The position numbers and the translations under genes were made by a program. The notes under the pieces were generated by a model that saw nothing but the letters and a program-made list of their open reading frames with translations, did not search any database and was not told the origin of the DNA. 64,000 nt of DNA from Pseudomonadota bacterium (GTDB lineage Bacteria > Pseudomonadota > Alphaproteobacteria > Rhizobiales > Xanthobacteraceae). The stretch's first letter is position 1; every line of letters starts with the position of its first letter. Where the stretch lies: contig JAFAGM010000128.1 of NCBI GenBank assembly GCA_023422775.1, positions 11,093 to 75,092 on the forward strand, written 5' to 3'. Positions 42,887-49,744 of the stretch are shown here, piece by piece.

Positions 42887-43754
42887 CCTCGCCGTTGCCG
42901 TTCAGGCAATCGGCAAAACCCTTTAGCGCGCTGTATTGATGTGCCGCGCGGCGGGTGATGAAGAGCGTCTCGATCCCGGACTGCGCGGCGTTCAGCGTGT
43001 GGATGTTCACGGTCTTGTTCCGGCCGACGACGGCGCGCGGCAGCATCGTCACGCCCATGTCGGCGGCGACGCAGCCGATCATGCCGTCGAACGTGCCCAG
43101 TTCGAACCGGGCCGAAGACGGCCAGCCGAACTCCGAGAAAACCTGCTCGAGCCGCTGCCGGTACGTGCAGCCGGTGCGAAACACCAGCGCTGTCGGCCCC
43201 GATTCCGGCGTGCCCGCGCGCAAGGAAGCGAGGCTTGACCATCGCCGCGCGGTGACCAGCACGAGTTCTTCCCGGAACGCGACCGTCGCATCCAGTTCGG
43301 CATGATCGATCGGGCCCGCGACGAATGCGCCGTCAAACGTGCCGTTGAGCACGCCGGCCACCAACTCTGCCGTCGTCGAGGTCCGCAAACTCAGCCGCAC
43401 CGCCGGAAAGCGGCGGTGGAATTCGGCGAGCAGGGAAGGGAGGCGAACGGCGGCCGTCGTTTCCATCGATCCGATGGCAAGCGGTCCCTTCGGTTCGCCA
43501 TCGTCACGCGCGGCGAGCAGCGCCTCGCGCGACAGCGCCGCCATCCGCTGCGCATATGGCAGCAGGCGGCGGCCGGCGCCGGTCAGCGTCATGCCGCGGC
43601 TGTGACGCTCGAACAGAGCCGTGCCGATCTCGGCCTCCAACGCCTTGACCCGCTGCGTGACGTTGGACTGCACGGTGTTGAGTTCGTCGGTGGCGCGGGT
43701 GATTCCTCCCAGGCGGGCGACGGTCGCAAAGGTCAGGAGATCGCTCAATTCCAT
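42873..43754 (-). CDS. LysR family transcriptional regulator
   Basis: A 293-residue LysR regulator. The N-terminal helix-turn-helix is clear (LLTFATVARLGGITRATDEL, then NTVQSNVTQRVKALEAEIGTALF), followed by the substrate-binding domain (LAIGSMETTAAVRLPSLL). It is divergent from the first nitronate monooxygenase gene, 103 bases away, and is the likely activator of the two nitronate monooxygenases. Its effector is unknown. Confidence 0.93.
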   Translation of the reverse strand: MELSDLLTFATVARLGGITRATDELNTVQSNVTQRVKALEAEIGTALFERHSRGMTLTGAGRRLLPYAQRMAALSREALLAARDDGEPKGPLAIGSMETTAAVRLPSLLAEFHRRFPAVRLSLRTSTTAELVAGVLNGTFDGAFVAGPIDHAELDATVAFREELVLVTARRWSSLASLRAGTPESGPTALVFRTGCTYRQRLEQVFSEFGWPSSARFELGTFDGMIGCVAADMGVTMLPRAVVGRNKTVNIHTLNAAQSGIETLFITRRAAHQYSALKGFADCLNGNGEVIAA

Positions 43755-43797
43755 TGGATTGCTCCGTTTCCTGGATCAGATGGTAGCGTTCTCCAGT

Positions 43798-43814
43798 ATT
43801 CATTATTCAAGAAT
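43798..43814. promoter_or_regulatory. Possible LysR binding site
   Basis: ATTC-N9-GAAT lies between lysR and the first nitronate monooxygenase, in an AT-rich patch that stands out locally. It fits the loose T-N11-A rule of LysR boxes. This is a weak match by sequence alone. Confidence 0.35.
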
Positions 43815-43857
43815 GCTAGTCCGGCCTACGCTTGCTGTCCAGCCGAGGAGCGAACGC

Positions 43858-44832
43858 ATGCCAATCACGACCGATTTGACGGCCCTTCTGGGCATCCGAC
43901 ATCCGGTCCTGCTGGCACCGATGGACACGATCTCGGGCAGCCGGCTGACCCGGGCGGTCAGTGAAGCCGGCGGCTTCGGCATCCTTGGCGGCGGCTATGG
44001 GGATCGCGCCCGGCTCGAAGCGGAGACCGCGAAGCTGAATGATTTCGCCGGACCGTTCGGAATCGGCTTCATCACCTGGAGTCTCGCGAAGAAGCGCGAA
44101 CTTCTCGACGTCGCGCTCGATGCCGGTCCGCGCGCCATCATGCTCTCGTTCGGCGATCCGGCGCCGTTCGCGCCGAAGATCAAGGCGGCGCGTGCGTTGC
44201 TGATCTGTCAGGTGCAGGACGAGAAGATGGCGCGGCAGGCGCTCGATGCCGGCGCCGACGCCCTGATCGCGCAGGGAACCGAAGCGGGTGGGCACGGCGC
44301 CTCGCGCACCACGATCGACATCGTGCCCGCGATCGTCGATCTGGTGGCCGGACGCGTACCGGTTGTCGCTGCCGGCGGTCTTGCCGACGGGCGCGGGTTG
44401 GCTGCGATGCTGATGCTGGGGGCGTCCGGCGTGCTGATGGGCACGCGCTTCTATGCCAGCATCGAGGCTGACGGCGCCGAGCAAGCGAAGCAATTGATAT
44501 GTGCGGCCAACAGCGGCGGGACCGTGCGCGGCGTGGTGTTCGACTGGTCGCGCAATCTCATGTGGCCGGCGCCATTCACCGCGCGCACGCTGATCAACGA
44601 CCATGTGCGGACCTGGACGGGCCGCGAGATCGAACTGATGCAGCGTGCGGATCAGATCGCAGCTGACTATGCCGCCGCGAAAGCGGCCGGCAATTTCGAT
44701 GTCGCCGCCGTCTTTGCCGGTGAGTCAGCAGGGCTGATCCACGACATTCCGCCGGCGGCCGAGATCGTTGACAGGATCATCACCGAGGCCGACCAGATAC
44801 TGAGCGGACGGCGTAACTCGTCCGCGGTGTGA
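43858..44832 (+). CDS. Nitronate monooxygenase family protein (first copy)
   Basis: A 324-residue FMN-binding TIM-barrel protein (2-nitropropane dioxygenase family). Key blocks are HPVLLAPMDTISGSRL near the N-terminus, FGIGFITWSL, GADALIAQGTEAGGHGA (FMN phosphate-binding, about 135-151) and AAGGLADGRGLAAMLMLGAS. Nitronate monooxygenases oxidise nitronates, such as propionate-3-nitronate made by plants, to aldehydes and nitrite. The ATG at 43858 follows GAGGAGCG. It heads a two-gene unit with its paralog and lies divergent from lysR. Confidence 0.9.
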   Translation: MPITTDLTALLGIRHPVLLAPMDTISGSRLTRAVSEAGGFGILGGGYGDRARLEAETAKLNDFAGPFGIGFITWSLAKKRELLDVALDAGPRAIMLSFGDPAPFAPKIKAARALLICQVQDEKMARQALDAGADALIAQGTEAGGHGASRTTIDIVPAIVDLVAGRVPVVAAGGLADGRGLAAMLMLGASGVLMGTRFYASIEADGAEQAKQLICAANSGGTVRGVVFDWSRNLMWPAPFTARTLINDHVRTWTGREIELMQRADQIAADYAAAKAAGNFDVAAVFAGESAGLIHDIPPAAEIVDRIITEADQILSGRRNSSAV

Positions 44833-44864
44833 ACCCAGTCCCATTCAATCAAGCGAGCAGAACC

Positions 44865-45941
44865 ATGTGGCCAGACCGCCGGATCATCGACCTCTTCAAG
44901 ACCGAATTTCCCATCGTACTGGCGCCGATGGCCGGCATCATGGACGCCGACCTGGTGATCGCGGCGGCGCAGGGCGGGGCGCTCGGCTCGCTGCCGTGCG
45001 CGATGCTCTCGGCCGAGAAGGCGCGCGAGCAGGTCAACATCATCCGCCAGCGCGTCTCGGCGCCGGTCAGCATGAACTTCTTCTGCCACACGACGGTCGA
45101 TGCCGATCCTGCGCGCGAGGCGGGGTGGAAGAGCCGACTCGGCGCTTACTACAAGGAGTACGGCGTCGATCCCGCTGCGCCCATCACCGCTGCCAACCGC
45201 GCGCCGTTCGATGAAGCGATGTGCGCGGTGGTGGAGGAACTGAAGCCGGAAGTGGTCAGCTTCCATTTCGGCCTGCCGCATCCGGCGCTGGTCAAGCGCG
45301 TCAAGGCGACAGGCGCCATCGTGATGTCGTCGGCGACTATCGTGAAGGAGGCGATCTGGCTGGAGGAGAACGGCGCCGACGTCATCATCGCGCAGGGCGC
45401 CGAGGCGGGGGGACACCGCGGCATGTTCCTGACCGACAATATCGCCCAGCAGCCCGGCACCTTTGCGCTGGTGCCGCAGGTGGTCGATGCGGTGAAAGTG
45501 CCTGTCATTGCCGCCGGCGGCGTCGCCGACGGGCGCGGCATCGCGGCGGCGTTTGCACTCGGCGCATCCGGCGTACAGATCGGCAGTGCCTATCTGCGCT
45601 GTCCGGAATCCAGGGTGACTGCGCCGGCGCGAACGGTGCTGGCCCAGGCGCATGACGATTCCACCGTCATCACCAATGTCATGACCGGGCGACCCGCGCG
45701 CGGCGTCGCCAACCGCGTCATGCGTGAGGTCGGCCCGATCTCTCCTGATGCGCCGGCTTTCCCGCACGCCGCCACCGCGCTCGGGTCGCTGAAGGCTGCC
45801 GCCGAAAAATTCGGCAAGGTCGACTTCACCAGTCTCTGGGCGGGGCAGGGGGTGCGGATGGGCCGCGAGATGGCAGCTGCGGAACTGACCCGTTCGCTGG
45901 CGAGTGATGCGCTGGCGCGATTACGTGCGTTGCGCGGCTAG
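44865..45941 (+). CDS. Nitronate monooxygenase family protein (second copy)
   Basis: A 358-residue paralog of the preceding protein, closer to classical nitronate monooxygenase. It has EFPIVLAPMAGIMDADLV, SMNFFCHTTVDADPAREAGW, GADVIIAQGAEAGGHRG (FMN phosphate site), PVIAAGGVADGRGIAAAFALGA and the C-terminal WAGQGVRMGREM. It starts 32 bases after the first copy; an in-frame GTG overlapping the previous stop (44829) is an alternative start. The two differ in length and sequence, so they are diverged partners with probably different substrates. Confidence 0.92.
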   Translation: MWPDRRIIDLFKTEFPIVLAPMAGIMDADLVIAAAQGGALGSLPCAMLSAEKAREQVNIIRQRVSAPVSMNFFCHTTVDADPAREAGWKSRLGAYYKEYGVDPAAPITAANRAPFDEAMCAVVEELKPEVVSFHFGLPHPALVKRVKATGAIVMSSATIVKEAIWLEENGADVIIAQGAEAGGHRGMFLTDNIAQQPGTFALVPQVVDAVKVPVIAAGGVADGRGIAAAFALGASGVQIGSAYLRCPESRVTAPARTVLAQAHDDSTVITNVMTGRPARGVANRVMREVGPISPDAPAFPHAATALGSLKAAAEKFGKVDFTSLWAGQGVRMGREMAAAELTRSLASDALARLRALRG

Positions 45942-46311
45942 GGGTGCGCGCGCAAGTCGATGCCGCAGTGCAGGGTGTACGTATGAGTTCGACTCTCCGG
46001 TTGGCGCGCTGCGCAACAGCAAGCCTGTCCCCACAGGGCCTTTTTTTCGACAGCATCGGCCACTAGCGAAAATCCCGAGAGCTATCGGCCGATTTCCTGT
46101 CAGCCGCAGTAGCGAGCATCGCGTCCGCAATGCGGCGTGACAATCGGCGCGAGGCTGGGGAACCATCTGCCATGGACAACAGTTACCCCGCGACAAAGCG
46201 GAGTGGGGCCGCCGGATGTTGATGGCTCGGGGCGGTGCGATGTATCCTTATTTTCCAGACCGCATCATCAGCAGACGCATCATCAGCAGACATGGGGGCG
46301 AAGGAAAGGCC
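45942..46311. other. Gene-free stretch with a perfect 15-base tandem repeat
   Basis: No gene seen. It includes a terminator-like hairpin at 46021-46048 and the exact tandem duplication CGCATCATCAGCAGA x2 at 46261-46290, upstream of the peptidoglycan-binding protein. Confidence 0.6.
46021..46048 (+). terminator. Probable terminator after the nitronate monooxygenase genes
   Basis: GCCTGT-cccc-ACAGGGC with one bulged G is followed by seven T residues. It lies about 80 bases after the stop of the second monooxygenase. Confidence 0.6.
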
Positions 46312-46812
46312 GTGCGCGCCTTGATCCTGGCATTGTCCATCCTGGCGATCATCGACAGCGCGCACTTTGCCAGGGCTGGCTTGAGCAGCACGCCCCGCGA
46401 AACGTTGGCACCCGCCGATACGGCGATCGCGACCAACGAAGCGACCCAGGAGACCGAGCAACAGATCGGCCTCAGCAAGGCAAAGCGTCGTGCAGTGCAA
46501 CGCCGGCTAACCAGGCTCGGGTTCGACACCAAAATCAACGGGAAGTTCGATGAATCGACTCGCGCGGCCATCGCGCGCTGGCAGGAGGAGTACGGCTACC
46601 CTTCGACGGGCTTCCTCAACGCCGCCCAGCACAAGGTGCTGACGGACGCCGCGAAGGAGGCCGCCAAATCTGACCGTAGGGACCGTCGTCGCGCTGGAGG
46701 CCGTGCTCGCTATTCGCGTGGGGTCGGCGGTCCCATCGGCGCGGTCGGCGGCGCGGTGCGCGGCGTAGTTGGCGGCGTGGGGAGCGCAGTGGGCGGACTA
46801 TTCCGCAGGTGA
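46312..46812 (+). CDS. Exported peptidoglycan-binding domain protein
   Basis: A 166-residue protein starting at GTG after GAAGGAAAGG. A signal peptide (ALILALSILAIIDSAHFARA) is followed by a PG_binding_1 domain (KRRAVQRRLTRLGFDTKING, then KFDESTRAAIARWQEEYGYPSTGFL, about 60-105). The last 50 residues are basic and then glycine/valine-rich (GVGGPIGAVGGAVRGVVGGV), like a membrane-associating or oligomerising tail. No catalytic domain is fused, so it is probably a wall-anchoring protein. An ATG 96 bases upstream would put the signal peptide inside the protein. Confidence 0.82.
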   Translation: MRALILALSILAIIDSAHFARAGLSSTPRETLAPADTAIATNEATQETEQQIGLSKAKRRAVQRRLTRLGFDTKINGKFDESTRAAIARWQEEYGYPSTGFLNAAQHKVLTDAAKEAAKSDRRDRRRAGGRARYSRGVGGPIGAVGGAVRGVVGGVGSAVGGLFRR

Positions 46813-46876
46813 TTAGTCCGGCCTCCGGCTAGTTGGAAGTTCACTGGACCCGGTGCGAGAAGCGGGATCCCTGAAC

Positions 46877-47047
46877 CTAATGCGCCGGTTCGTCCCGCGT
46901 CACGTCCAGATGTTCGACAGCCAGCGATCGATAATGCGCGGCCATCTCCTTGTAGTGCTGCCTGGAGATCGGGTCCGTTGCGCTCTCGGCGCGCGCTTCG
47001 AACATTTCCGCCTTTTCCCGCAGGATTTTGGCCTGGCTCTTCGACAT
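46877..47047 (-). CDS. Small conserved helical protein (56 residues)
   Basis: Encodes MSKSQAKILREKAEMFEARA, then ESATDPISRQHYKEMAAHYR and SLAVEHLDVTRDEPAH. It is fully helical and hydrophilic, with the 'R(E/Q)KA..FE.RA..A.DP..R..Y..MA..YR.LA' pattern common to very short alphaproteobacterial proteins of unknown function. Codon use is host-like and the ATG is followed by an intact frame to TAG. It is too small for most gene finders. It lies just downstream of another small minus-strand gene (47066-47176), 18 bases apart. Confidence 0.75.
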   Translation of the reverse strand: MSKSQAKILREKAEMFEARAESATDPISRQHYKEMAAHYRSLAVEHLDVTRDEPAH

Positions 47048-47065
47048 GGCACTCACTCACGTTTG

Positions 47066-47176
47066 TCAGGTCAGGCAGCCGAGGTAGACGATCGCAGCGC
47101 CGAGTACGGTCCCGACTGACCAGAGGGCGGGATCCCAGCTTTCCGGCCCGGCGCCGCCGTTCTCGATGGGTGTCAT
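47066..47176 (-). CDS. Small single-helix membrane protein (36 residues)
   Basis: MTPIENGGAGPESWDPALWS followed by VGTVLGAAIVYLGCLT. One hydrophobic helix ends the protein. GGAGG stands 7 bases before the ATG, a strong ribosome-binding site that supports translation. It precedes the 56-residue gene by 18 bases, so the two probably share a transcript. No function is known to me. Confidence 0.6.
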   Translation of the reverse strand: MTPIENGGAGPESWDPALWSVGTVLGAAIVYLGCLT

Positions 47177-47446
47177 GACAGGCCTCCAATGTTCCGGCCC
47201 GACTACACCCCCCGACTGTTTCAGGACGACTACGTGGGGCGCGAAAATGGTTTCGTCAGGGGGCGTCGCCCGAGGATTCCATGCCTTGGGCACAAATCCC
47301 CGTGAGGCAGCTTACGCGCCGCGCGGAGCATCTTTCGACCCGGAAAGCCCCGATATTCGGGCGGCGCGGCCTGTTCCCGCGGTTGCGGCGCAAAAGCTGG
47401 CTCTGCTATACGGCGGATGCGAATTCCCCGTTTGAGGCCTATATAT

Positions 47447-47734
47447 ATGTCTGTTGATGCCGCTACCGTTCGCCGCATCGCGCAACTGGCGCGGATTGCG
47501 GTTACCGAGGCCGAGGTTCCCCATCTTCAGGGTGAGCTGAACGCCATGCTGGCCTTCGTGGAGCAGCTTTCGGAAGTGGATGTCGACGGCGTCGAACCGA
47601 TGACCTCGGTGACCCCGATGGAAATGAAGAAACGTGCCGACGTGGTCAATGACGGCGAGATTCCCGACGACATCGTCAGGAATGCGCCGGAAACGCAAAA
47701 CCATTTCTTCCTGGTGCCGAAGGTTGTTGAATAA
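47447..47734 (+). CDS. gatC: Asp-tRNA(Asn)/Glu-tRNA(Gln) amidotransferase subunit GatC
   Basis: A 95-residue GatC, the small belt that ties GatA to GatB. The family pattern is seen: VDAATVRRIAQLARIAVTEA, ELNAMLAFVEQLSEVDVDGV, EPMTSVTPMEMKKRADVV and the C-terminal NAPETQNHFFLVPKVVE. GatCAB amidates misacylated Glu-tRNA(Gln) and Asp-tRNA(Asn), which is essential where GlnRS or AsnRS is absent. First gene of the gat operon. Confidence 0.96.
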   Translation: MSVDAATVRRIAQLARIAVTEAEVPHLQGELNAMLAFVEQLSEVDVDGVEPMTSVTPMEMKKRADVVNDGEIPDDIVRNAPETQNHFFLVPKVVE

Positions 47735-47762
47735 CCTCTCATTCGTGAGGATCGGAAGTCCG

Positions 47763-47975
47763 ATGTGTCTGCTCTGCGACGACGAAAAGGCCTACCAGGC
47801 CTACATGAATTACCTCGACGCGATGGAGCGGCAGGGCAAGGCCGCCGATCCCGACAAGGCGATGGACGTTCTCCTCGATGCGCTCGAGGCCGACGAACGG
47901 ACGCGGCCGAAGCCGGATGACCCGGCCAACGACAAGACGCTTTCTCCCTTTTTCTGCAGCCCGATCAATAAATGA
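47763..47975 (+). CDS. Small conserved protein between gatC and gatA
   Basis: A 70-residue acidic protein: MCLLCDDEKAYQAYMNYLDA, helical middle, then PANDKTLSPFFCSPINK. The N-terminal CxxC and the C-terminal Cys in FFCSP are conserved in the rhizobial proteins I recall at this site, suggesting metal or redox use. It overlaps gatA by four bases (ATGA), so it is coupled to GatA synthesis. Function unknown. Confidence 0.8.
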   Translation: MCLLCDDEKAYQAYMNYLDAMERQGKAADPDKAMDVLLDALEADERTRPKPDDPANDKTLSPFFCSPINK

Positions 47976-49447
47976 CCGACCTGACATCGCTGACGATCGC
48001 CGAGGCCCGGAAAGGCCTCGCGAGCAAGTCTTTCACCTCGCTTGAACTGACGGATGCGCATCTGGCCGCAATCGAAGCGGCACGTTCGCTCAATGCCTTC
48101 ATCCTGGAGACGCCGGATCAGGCCCGCGACATGGCGCGCGCCGTCGATGCGAAGATCGCCAGGGGCGAGGGCGGTCCGCTCGCGGGCATTCCGCTCGGCA
48201 TCAAGGACCTGTTCGCGACCAGGGATGTCCGCACCACGGCGTGTTCGAAGATCCTCGGCAATTTCGTGCCGCCTTACGAATCCACCGTGACCTCGCAGCT
48301 CTGGCGCGATGGCGCCGTGATGCTGGGCAAGCTCAACAATGACGAGTTCGCGATGGGCTCGTCGAACGAGACGTCGTGCTTCGGCCCGGTGGTCAATCCG
48401 TGGCGGCGCGAAGGTTCCAACACCACGCTGGTGCCGGGCGGCTCGTCCGGCGGATCGGCGTCGGCCGTGGCGGCGCTGCTCTGCATGGGCGCGACCGCGA
48501 CCGATACCGGCGGTTCGATCCGTCAGCCGGCCGCGTTCACCGCGACCGTCGGCGTCAAGCCGACCTACGGGCGCTGTTCGCGCTGGGGTATCGTGGCGTT
48601 CGCCTCCTCGCTCGACCAGGCCGGTCCGATCGCACGGACGAACCGCGATGCCGCGATCCTGATGCGCTCGATGGCGGGACACGATGCCAAGGACACCACC
48701 TCCGTCGATCGCCCGGTGCCGGACTACGAGGCTGCGATCGGAAAATCCGTCAAGGGCATGAAGATCGGCATCCCCCGGGAGTATCGCCTCGACGGCATGC
48801 CCGCGGAAATCGAGAAACTCTGGAGCGAGGGCGCGGCGTGGCTGAAGGCAGCCGGCGCCGAACTGGTCGAGGTGTCGCTGCCGCACACCAAATACGCACT
48901 GCCGGCCTATTACATCGTGGCGCCTGCGGAGGCCTCATCGAACCTCGCGCGCTATGACGGCGTGCGGTACGGCCTGCGCGAGCCAGGCCGCTCGATCGGC
49001 GAACTCTACGAGAACACCCGCGCCGAGGGCTTTGGCGATGAAGTGCGCCGCCGCGTCATGATCGGCACCTATGTGCTGTCGGCCGGCTATTACGACGCCT
49101 ATTATCTCCGAGCGCAGAAAGTCCGCACGCTCATCAAGAAGGATTTTGAGGATTGCTTCGCCAGGGGCGTCAACGCGATCCTGACGCCGGCGACGCCGTC
49201 GGCCGCCTTCGGGGTCGGCGAGAAGGGCGGCGCCGATCCGGTCGAGATGTACCTCAACGACATTTTTACCGTGACGGTGAACATGGCGGGGCTGCCCGGC
49301 ATTGCGGTGCCCGCGGGCAAGGATGCGCAGGGCTTGCCGCTCGGCCTGCAACTGATCGGGCGTCCGTTCGATGAAGAGACGCTGTTCTCGCTCGGTGAAA
49401 TCATCGAGCAGGCGGCCGGACGGTTCACGCCGCCGAAATGGTGGTGA
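47972..49447 (+). CDS. gatA: Asp-tRNA(Asn)/Glu-tRNA(Gln) amidotransferase subunit GatA
   Basis: A 491-residue amidase-signature glutaminase that supplies ammonia to GatB. The Ser-cisSer-Lys triad is present: Lys in GIPLGIKDLFATRD, serines in VPGGSSGGSASAVAALLCMG and TDTGGSIRQPAAFTA. The C-terminal end GLPGIAVPAGKDAQGLPLGL and QLIGRPFDEETLFSLGEIIE is complete. Composition is host-like throughout, so the disturbance in this operon is confined to gatB. Confidence 0.97.
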   Translation: MTDLTSLTIAEARKGLASKSFTSLELTDAHLAAIEAARSLNAFILETPDQARDMARAVDAKIARGEGGPLAGIPLGIKDLFATRDVRTTACSKILGNFVPPYESTVTSQLWRDGAVMLGKLNNDEFAMGSSNETSCFGPVVNPWRREGSNTTLVPGGSSGGSASAVAALLCMGATATDTGGSIRQPAAFTATVGVKPTYGRCSRWGIVAFASSLDQAGPIARTNRDAAILMRSMAGHDAKDTTSVDRPVPDYEAAIGKSVKGMKIGIPREYRLDGMPAEIEKLWSEGAAWLKAAGAELVEVSLPHTKYALPAYYIVAPAEASSNLARYDGVRYGLREPGRSIGELYENTRAEGFGDEVRRRVMIGTYVLSAGYYDAYYLRAQKVRTLIKKDFEDCFARGVNAILTPATPSAAFGVGEKGGADPVEMYLNDIFTVTVNMAGLPGIAVPAGKDAQGLPLGLQLIGRPFDEETLFSLGEIIEQAAGRFTPPKWW

Positions 49448-49450
49448 GCG

Positions 49451-49744
49451 ATGGCGGATTTCCGCGCCAGCCTTGCTGACGCTGCGCCGGAACAGGCGCT
49501 GTCGCCGCCGCTCGCGGCCATGTGGTGGGCGGCGAAGGGCGACTGGGACCGCGCGCACAGGATCGTGCAGGACGAGAGCGATGCCAACGCCGCCTGGGTG
49601 CATGCCTATCTGCATCGCGTCGAGGGCGATCTCGGCAATGCCGGCTACTGGTATCGACAGGCGGGCCAGCCGGTGGCGAAGGATTCTCTGGAAGCCGAAT
49701 GGGAGCGGATCGTCTCCGCGCTGCTCGGGAGTGGAAAAGCATGA
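49451..49744 (+). CDS. Small conserved protein between gatA and gatB
   Basis: A 97-residue helical protein, MADFRASLADAAPEQALSPP then LAAMWWAAKGDWDRAHRIVQ and VHAYLHRVEGDLGNAGYWYR. The repeated W/A..G(D/N)...A pattern is TPR-like. I recall related proteins in rhizobial gat operons, with no function assigned. It starts three bases after gatA and overlaps gatB by four (ATGA). Confidence 0.82.
   Translation: MADFRASLADAAPEQALSPPLAAMWWAAKGDWDRAHRIVQDESDANAAWVHAYLHRVEGDLGNAGYWYRQAGQPVAKDSLEAEWERIVSALLGSGKA

Noticed and set aside
45975..46000. A GAGTTCGACTCTC stretch resembling a tRNA T-arm
   Set aside because: No acceptor, anticodon or D-arm can be built around it; not a tRNA and too short to call an attachment-site remnant.
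46261..46290. CGCATCATCAGCAGA repeated twice, considered as a CRISPR or iteron
   Set aside because: Only two directly abutting copies without spacers; a simple tandem duplication.
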